Positions 37,143 to 64,000 of a DNA stretch of 64,000 nucleotides are shown here, in pieces; position 1 is the first letter of the stretch; each line of letters starts with the position of its first letter. The translations under genes and the position numbers were made by a program. Source of the stretch: Gorsachius magnificus (taxonomy: Eukaryota > Chordata > Aves > Pelecaniformes > Ardeidae); assembly GCA_034008185.1 (NCBI GenBank), contig CM067081.1, forward strand, positions 149,326,258 through 149,390,257. The letters run 5' to 3'. Under the pieces are notes generated by a model. That model saw nothing but the letters and a program-made list of their open reading frames with translations. It had not been told where the DNA came from and made no database searches.

Positions 37143-40100
37143 ATGTGAGAACTAATGTCCCAGCGTGCTAAATATAGACTCCAGCTTGACATCTGTAGCA
37201 CAAACCCATGCAGCATTTTGCAACCTGAGCTTCTTTGTGAAGAAGAGAACCACCACACAACAAAACTAAAGCTGACTTATCATTTACAAAGGCCTTTTAG
37301 TAAGTATCCTCAAACTGTAGTATTTGTATTAAGAGCAGTTTGTAAGCTACTTCAGAAGATGGCAAGGCAGAAAAATGCCACAGAGACTGTTATCTACAGT
37401 GCATACATTGGGCACAGCACATAGCTGGGAGTTGCTGTCACTCCTGCCCAAGCAAACCATGTTTTGGAACCTCTGCAGCTGAGTACATGGAATTTTTTTC
37501 CCCTAGAAGAAACCGGTGGTGAGGCAAACACCAAAAAGCACTTCTTTTGTCCCTCTGTCTCCAGGTGTAAGAGAATAAATCTCTCACAGCTACTGAACTC
37601 CTTGTGAAACACCTATCAGGTGCCCTTGTGAAATGCCTACAACTGTTGGCACTGCAGCTACTCTTTTCTTGGTTACCAGATGATTATTTTCCACATCAGT
37701 GGACAATGATAAAAGCAGATGACATTGTGCTTTCTTCCTCTTTAGATGAGGTTTTGACAGATAATAAATCATTTTACAACACTGGCTTTTATTTCCTTGT
37801 GTTTATGCATGGAAAGCAAAATGCAACCAGGTTATATGAAACCATTCTTAAATCACCAACTAGTGTTGGAGAAACTAAACTGATCAAGGTTTCATTTTCC
37901 AGCCTGTGCCTCTTACAGCTTTTGCTTAGAGGATCTTAAATCCCATGTGAGCACCCTGTGGGTTTTTTAATTGCTTTTTGACAATAGGCAAAAATCCTCT
38001 AAAATATCAAGCTGTACATGCCTGTCAAGGGGTGGTTGCCCATGTCTTTCCATGTGTATGTGAAATACATTGGGACAAATTCTGCAGATGAAACTAGAAT
38101 AAATCAGGGTGAATTGACTTGCCATCAACAGAGAGTTCAAGTGTGTTTCAAGTGTGTTCTGTTAAACAGGAGAAAAAAGCTAACTCAGTACACTGTCTTT
38201 TTGCTCATAGAGTAAGAAGACATGAGTTTTAATGTAGCGATGGTCAAGACTGAATTTAAAATACACATCTTGTAAATATACTCTCATTTTCCATATTCCA
38301 TATTAATTCCCTAGCTGTGCATTTCCCATTAAATTTCACCACAGAAAATGGACCAAGAGTGTTTTAGGCCACCCTGAAATTTTAGCCTCTAACCAAGTCT
38401 TTGAAAACCCCTTTACATACTTTCTGCCTTAGACATTTATCCCATAGCACCATGCTATTTTTTCAGGCTGAAAGTAATAAGCTACTTCCTTGTCGGTATG
38501 CTAAGCACATGTTTTGGAGGCCACAGAGCAAGCTGACGTATTAAATGACTAAATGTAAAATTTGAACAAGTTGGTGTTCTTTTATCTTGATATCCTGATT
38601 AGATCTGTACACAAAACTCTCTCGAGCCATCAGCTTCAAACCGCTAACTTTTCCAAAGGGTCGTGCAGGATATAGCAGCAACTTTCATCAAAGTCAATAG
38701 AAAGTATTTTGTACACAGCCTCACTGAAATCAAATCCTTATGGTATAAAAGTTGTCTTTGCAAAAGGAAGTCAAGTCAACAGGAATTGGATAGATAAATC
38801 CTAAAAAGTCTAAACTTTCAGAGAAAGGTGGTCATGCTTTTATCCCTGTTATGTAATAGAGTCAAACTACTATTGGAGCCCTTGGGAATAAACCCCTGTT
38901 TGGGTTGAAATAACTGAGGCTTCTATTTCTAGAGTTCTCAAATTCTTCTCTTTTCCTATTTGAACCATCAGCTGTCCTGTTCTCATTTCTGTCCTGATGT
39001 TCAGAAGCACAAAACATTTCCATGAAAGACACAGATTTTCCAAACGTTCTAGTGGTCCAAGAGGTCCCAATTTCTTGTAGAAGCTTTTGCAGCTGAAAAC
39101 TCCCTCCCTGTCTCAAAATCATTTTCTCCTAAGGAAGACTCGCATAAGCCTGTGATTAAATGCACTCTGCTGCCTAGTCATGACTAGTGCTGTTCACAGG
39201 TAACACTGATTGAAAGAGTTAGACAAAATCTGTGGTCCACCACCAAGTTAGGTTGCAGCTGATTCCTTAGAGGCAGTGAACTCAGTTAACAAACATTTCC
39301 AAAGGTCACTAAGTCACTAAAATAACTGCTCTGAAGGTGAAGATTCAACACTGTTTCTTTTTAAACAGCTTAGTCTTTTACATATTTTAGAACCTGCCTG
39401 TATTTCTGTACTTCTTGTCTTTAGTAGGGCACTTTCTACTCCCACTTTAACCAAGGCATAAATCTGCACATACAGTCAACCCCCTTCTCATACCTTTCAT
39501 CATTTAATATACTGTCTGAAGTATTGCTATATGCTTTTGATAGGCAAAACATTGATTTGTATTGCTTTTTCTGCTGTGTTACATGAAAACCTGATTATCT
39601 ACAGCCATCAGTCCCACAACAATAGAGCCCTGGAGTATGATTAGACTTTAAATTTTTGTAGGGTAAGCTACTTGGAAATGAGCTCTTGAATTTACAGTAC
39701 TACCTTGGATATGAGTTAACTAAAAGAATTAGTTGTCTTGAATCACAGAATGCTTTTGTTATCAGATCCCAGGCCAAGCAGTGGGCTGTGTTACTCTTAG
39801 GGGCTCTATTGACATTAATGTGGTCATACTCACATTGCCAACAGCAGCACCAAATAGAACTGAAATAGAGGGAAACAGAGGGAGGGCAAAATCTGAGCAG
39901 TCAGAAACATCAAATTACTCCTCCCTGCCCATTCACAGCTTTTTCCTGACCCCAGTGCACTCAATGGGAGTTTTGGCAATTAATTTCAATTGGAGGAGAA
40001 TCTGGGTTGGATTGAGGTTTCCTGCTCTGCCCACAGCAACAGAGATGCATTCCAGACCACTCTCAGGAAGGAAAAAAACAGGGCAAATCCTTGGTTACTG

Positions 40101-40224
40101 TGGCAACAGGAGGGACAATTCTCTTTGCTATCATGTAATTTTGAAATTCAGTAGCTGTTTTGTGCCATGACATGTGTCTCTCTCCCCGGTCAAATTAATG
40201 TTTACTTCCCGTACGGAAGGCCCG

Positions 40225-40322
40225 TGCAAAGGCAACCCCTGAAGCTTGTTGAGATAAACCAGCAGCTTTGGGAGGTCTGAACTGTCCCGTGCACTTCAGC
40301 GAATTGTTATCTGAAAGGCTGA
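40225..40322 (+). repeat. 98-bp direct repeat, copy 1
   Basis: This 98-bp segment beginning TGCAAAGGCAACCCCTGAAG and ending ATCTGAAAGGCTGA recurs 1,020 bp further on with one mismatch (G at 40301, T in the other copy). It holds an AGATAA (40252-40257) and an inverted copy, TTATCT (40307-40312). Outside the 98 bp the flanks are unrelated. It is not a family I recognise. Confidence 0.9.
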
Positions 40323-41244
40323 AGAAGAAAACCATCAACACAAAACAGCCCCCAGAAGCCTTTTCACATTTCCAACCTCACATCTGCCATAATGGCAAAA
40401 TCATGTTTGCAAACATCAAGGAAAAACTGCCTTAAACACACACTTCCCAAAACACAGAATGAATTCAGCCTGCTCTGTGAATGCCCCTCTACGCATGTGA
40501 GAAATGACTGGTAATAAACTGCCTTAGAAGAATGCCAAGACCTCTGCTATGGAGAGCATCAGCCAAAGGCTGCACAGATTGTCCGACTCTGGCTGCACTT
40601 ATCTTTCTTTCTCACCCTTTCCTAAGGCTCTCATTGTTGCAGTCCTTGGACTTGTTGACCATTTCATTAAGGGCTGTTAAACACCCAATGAGACTTAGGG
40701 TAAGGTTTGATAGCTTCAGAAAAGCAGTAGCATATACAAAATACGACTGATGATGCCCTAAGGACTGGCACAGGCAGCCAAACTGAATGGGGACACAAGT
40801 GAATTTCTCTTCCCTTCCGCCTTGTGTTCTCTGTTTTATAGGAGGCAGTTCCCATGCTGACAGGCAGGCAGCCCTCTCTACAGAGTAAGACGATGGCAAA
40901 ACTTGCTTCTGCAGCCAAGGACAGAGAAAAGACTGGAAACATATGTTCTCTGCATTTGGGATGATTCAGTTTAGGTAGACTACCTGGGTCAGAGCCCAGA
41001 TGGTGTAAACTGCTGAATCTCAGAGTTTACATTAGCTGAGACTCTAGTTTAATAAGTATATTTTGATTAAACTTCTGAACTCTTCTGATGTTCTTTATAA
41101 AAAAAAACCCCAAACCTCCAAGCAACCTCCAAGGGGAAATTGAGGAAATAAAAACTGATGTGACTTCTTTAAAAAATGGTATGAGTCACTGTCAGAGCTC
41201 AGGCAGGAGCCCACAGCTCCTGAGCAGCTGTGCAGTATAACTGA

Positions 41245-41342
41245 TGCAAAGGCAACCCCTGAAGCTTGTTGAGATAAACCAGCAGCTTTGGGAGGTCTGA
41301 ACTGTCCCGTGCACTTCAGCTAATTGTTATCTGAAAGGCTGA
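41245..41342 (+). repeat. 98-bp direct repeat, copy 2
   Basis: This is the second copy of the segment at 40225-40322, identical in 97 of 98 positions and in the same orientation. Both GATA-type motifs are kept (41272-41277 and 41327-41332). No target-site duplication or TG...CA termini are seen around the pair, which argues against LTRs. Confidence 0.9.
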
Positions 41343-43074
41343 CACCTTAAAAGCCAACATTATTAATTAATTCACCACCAAACAGAGTGTGCTAAAAAGG
41401 GGCAGTAACAGTCTTCTCTGGAGTTCAAGACATTGAACTAGAGATAGAAGGCAGTGAGCTTTGAAGAGCACTTGAGAGAGAAGCACACCGAAGCTGCATA
41501 TGAGGCATCTGAACCCTTTCAGCAAGAGCTAAACACAAGAAGACAAGGAAGACATTGGACCATCAGCAATTCAAGCTCAGCAGAGCTAGTAGGTGGGATT
41601 CAAATGTCTTGGGGGCAATCAAGCCAAAGGGATTCCTGAGGGCATTTACAAACTTGCCTAAACTGCTGTGCCATCTGTCCCTTATAGTTGGAGCTTATTG
41701 TATAGATGGTTTTTGGAAGAGAATTAGTATCATCTTTATCCCTTGGTTTAACCCTACTGCTGATTGACTGCTGGCATGAATACCAAAACATTCAACACAG
41801 TAGATAACACACACAAAAAACCCACCAGACAAAACACCCGATCACTTTACCCGTGACACCTTTTCTGTGGTATTATCTTAAGCTGAAGCCATTAAGGAAA
41901 GGGCCTGTACTTCTCTGTTTGATTTTGTTACACAGTGTTCATTCAACCCATTTTCTGACAGGTATCTATCAAGCCACAAGAGCAGCAGAGCAGCAATGTG
42001 ACTCAGCTTCAGGAGAGCAGACAGGCCTTGTCAGAGCTGGTTAGTAACCTGGTCTCCAACACCTGAGCAGGTTGAGATGATTCTGCAGAAGGTATGTTTG
42101 TAGGCAGTAGGATAAGCAAGATGTGGAATCACATAGGTGGGTACAGTAAGGGTACCAGCAGTTTCTTCCCATGTGACATACATGACAGATAAGCATGTCA
42201 ACCAATGAAGTGAGTATGGCATCTTAGGAGAGAACATCTGCAAGCTATTTGGCTTTGAAAATACATTCTCACTTGTCATGAGAATAAAGACTGAAGTTCA
42301 GAAGTACTGAGAAATACAACTGAGCTTGAACAATATGATACCTCTACTTGTGCAAAAGGAAATACAACAGCCTACTGGTGGGGAAAAAAAAAAAGCCATT
42401 TATGCAGTACAAAAGGCCAGAATGTAAGCTCCACAACTCTGCTGGGTGGGGGCATGCATCCAGATATTTTTATTGGCTTTGGAATGGGGTGGGGGAGCGC
42501 TGCTCTTTACTGTCTGTATCCAGAGGCTATTTGCTTCCTCACCAAAGGATGGCAGCACAGAGACCCCTTAGGTCCACAGCCAAAAAAGGCTGTGGCGCAA
42601 AGAGGGCCAAGGTACAGCACTAGGTAGTACACCAAAGCTAGAAGGTAAATTAATTTAGCATTCGTAGATACAGGCTACAAGTGCTAAGAAGAGTACTGCT
42701 ATCAACAACCTGCTCTAGATGGGGCACAAATGTCAGAAGAATAGGCAAATAAAATTCATGGAGTGACCTGCTTGCTTGGTCTCTGCTATTCTTTGGTGCA
42801 GAGACTTTTGCTAGCATGACCATTGTTCCCAGTACATGGCCAAAATAAGTCCACAGCCTTCCTTCACATCCTGAGCAATTCCTCTCTATGGAGACGTAAT
42901 TCTACTGTATAACACTAAGCAGAGCAGACATCTGTTCCCAAGCCTGGTCTGTCGTGTAACAAAAACGGATAATGTGACCCAAAGCCACAATGTCACAGAG
43001 AATGATATGCTGTGTACTAAGGACTGGTTGGCAGCCACTGCCCTTAGACCTGACACTTGGAATAAATGGCACAG

Positions 43075-43341
43075 TGTCATAGAATCCCAGGTTGGAAGGG
43101 ACTTCAAGGATCATCTGGTCCAACCTTTCTTGGCAAAAGCACAGTCTAGACAAGATGTCCCAGCACCCTGTCCAGCCGAATCTTAAAAGTGTTCAATGTT
43201 GAGAAATCCACCGCTTCCCTGGGGGATTGTTCTCATTGTGAGAAATTTTTCCTCTTGTTTCCAATGGGAATCTCCCCAGGACTAACTTGTACCCACTACC
43301 CTTCATCTTTTCCACATGACTCCTTGTAAAAAGGGACACTG
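43075..43341 (-). mobile_element. CR1 LINE 3'-end fragment
   Basis: The start, GTCATAGAATCCCAGGTTGG, is the reverse complement of a CR1 tail. It is followed by AAGGGACTTCAAGGATCATC, TGGTCCAACCTTTCTTGGC, ATCCACCGCTTCCCTGGG and a TTTTCCTCTTGTTTCC segment, all typical of CR1 3' regions. The element is minus-oriented, about 265 bp, 5'-truncated and without coding capacity. It is more diverged than the copy at 25799. Confidence 0.93.
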
Positions 43342-45314
43342 TATTCATTATTAGTTTGGAAAAGAAATGGGTAATAAGTTAGTTTGCTAATAGTATGTAA
43401 TTCTGCCATTAACAGCCAACTCTAGAGAAACTCTAGAGAATCTGTGAGATGTCAGAGGACTAATTTTATAAACCAAGTCTTACAAAACTCACCTTATTAA
43501 ACTGAACAAGAAGAACTGAAAGCAAGCTGAATGTTATCTTTCAGTTCTTAACATCACTGCCCATAAAAGGAGCTTGTTAGCTCAAATGTGGATTGACACC
43601 ACTGCACAGCACATGCAGTGAATCTACATCTGACATATTCCACAAATTTTTTACCAAAGCAGCATTATGTTTGCATAAATTAAAAAGGAAAAACTTTGAA
43701 TCTGCTAGTAACTGAGGCAGGTTCTCATCATACTACTTTACCAGTATGGCTGTACTTTCCTTTAGCAGGCATGTCCCTAAGAGGAAATGTGATAAACAAG
43801 ACCCAAGTCCCACTGAAGTCAAGGGAAAGCCTCCTGGTGACTTCAGTGGAGTTTTGTGTCAACACAGTCCTTGGCCTCCCCACTCAGATGTCATAGAAGT
43901 ATACCAATCAGAGACCATTGCAGTAATGTTTGGGTTTGGTTTTTTTTTTTTTTAATAGGAAATTCTGTCTACAGAGAAATTAATTTGGATCACCAGACAT
44001 CCCCTTCCATGTATTATATGCTTCAGAGCAGCACATTTTGGCCATGAATAATAAATTCATTTCTGAGTGATTACTGGGATTAAATTGTGAAAGTAAGCTA
44101 TATGCCCTACAAAGCACCAACAAAAAAAATAAAAAAAAAACTGATTTGGGGAAAGTCTGAGCAAGTCAACCCAGTGACTCCTTCCAGTCCAGATACCTAA
44201 GCAGCATGGGTATGACCTGATATTAATGACCCCACTTTTTTTTTTTTTCCTAAAATAACTTAAATGTTCTGGCAGCAACAGAGAGTCATGCTCACTCCCC
44301 TGAAGATCATGAGCATCTGATACAAATCTTGCTTTACTCTGTTGGCAGAACTTTCCCATGTCCAATCTTCCTATTACTAGAATATGCTTCTGCTTGGATC
44401 ATCCCAGGGATTTTGCTTGTTTTATAGGAAGGGTGATCTCTAGGGAAATGTTTCATGTCTTCTCTTCCAAAGTCAAACTAGGAAAATGTACATTTCCTTA
44501 ATGAAAGCTAAGAGTAGAGCCAGTGTCCATTAACAACTATGTAACTGTCTAAAGTTCCAAGTCTTGGTATTTCCCAAGAGCATGAGCTGCAATGATAACT
44601 GCTAGGTGTTTCTGAAGAGTTATACAGCCTGTATTGGTAAATGAGGAGATGGAAAGAGAAGATTCAATGAAGGTAATGAAATGTAGGGAATCATTGTTCT
44701 CTTCAAGCCCTTCCTTCTTCGGGATTTCTAATAAGAAGAGATAGTTGGTGAATTCTCACTTTGCACAAACATCTCAACTCCAGAACAGAAGAGTAAGAGA
44801 TAATTGCCTCATAAGAAATGTCTGAGAGATTAATTCCAGCCTGGCAAAAGCAAACACAATTCCTCTGATTTCAGTGGAGTTACAGATGGCCCACTTAATG
44901 TATGACAGGGCTGATTTGGCCCTTCTCACATACTGTAGCACTCCTTTGCCTAGAAATCTTTGCTTTCAAAGTAGTTAAGCATGTGTCAACAGCCTGCAAC
45001 ACTGAACTGCAATTAAATAAATTAATAGGAGACAGATGTATATTTTAAAACTTATCCCAGTAGTGGACTTCTAACAGCAAGTACTGATCTTTATTTCCTG
45101 TTTAATATCAGGATCTTATGTCAGTATCACAGACAAGAAACTGAGGATCTGCAGAACTATATAAGTTATTGTATACGTATTTCTGCCTCCCACAGTTAGG
45201 AAACAGGTATTAAACTGGAATCACGTATAAGCATAGTGAGAGTCTCTGGAAGAACTTGTTCTTCCTTATAAGCAGTCTCAGCACTAGAGCAGGTGGGCAT
45301 GGGCTCCCTTGCTA

Positions 45315-64000
<18,686 letters not shown>

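Noticed and set aside
40225..41342. 98-bp repeats as LTRs of a small retroelement
   Set aside because: The termini are not TG...CA, there is no target-site duplication around the pair, and no primer-binding or polypurine site or coding sequence is visible between them.

Overview
The window is a piece of a bird genome (possibly another archosaur or turtle). The evidence is a vertebrate gene with short exons in long AT-rich introns, several fragments of CR1-type LINEs carrying the ATTCTATG-like 3' end typical of birds, and no prokaryotic gene organisation. I recognise one gene, CACNA1C, which encodes the pore-forming alpha-1C subunit (Cav1.2) of the L-type voltage-gated calcium channel. It runs on the minus strand across the whole window. 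Exon numbers below follow the usual human numbering from memory.

In transcript order (high to low coordinates) the exons are: two alternative copies of the IS6 exon at 52376-52479 and 51912-52015; exon 9 with the beta-subunit-binding AID helix at 45365-45537; the alternative exon 9* at 23538-23612; exon 10 at 21441-21531; a 27-base exon 11 at 12319-12345; exon 12 (IIS1) at 10033-10193; exon 13 (IIS2-IIS4) at 9054-9279; exon 14 (IIS5) at 2938-3145; and exon 15 (domain II selectivity filter and start of IIS6) at 1986-2106. Codon phases join without a break (ends GG|G, A|TG or A|GA, G|TG, GC|G, AG|T, G|AC, AG|A, then phase 0). All introns are GT-AG except at the 5' side of the 51912-52015 exon. 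The window therefore covers the end of channel domain I, the I-II loop and most of domain II. Exon 7 and everything upstream of it, and exon 16 and everything downstream, lie outside.

The rest is intron: an 11.5 kb tail of intron 7, 6.4-6.8 kb before exon 9, 21.8 kb between exons 9 and 9*, 9.1 kb between exons 10 and 11, and smaller introns. They hold three CR1 fragments, simple repeats, copies of what looks like an old amniote repeat, and a 98-bp direct repeat at 1,020-bp spacing. I found no second gene, RNA gene, CRISPR array or defence system. No exotic system is visible. The best leads concern CACNA1C splicing: an IS6 exon copy whose 5' end and AG acceptor look lost, UGCAUG and GU-repeat elements around exon 9*, and a long CU repeat with a decoy acceptor right after exon 9.
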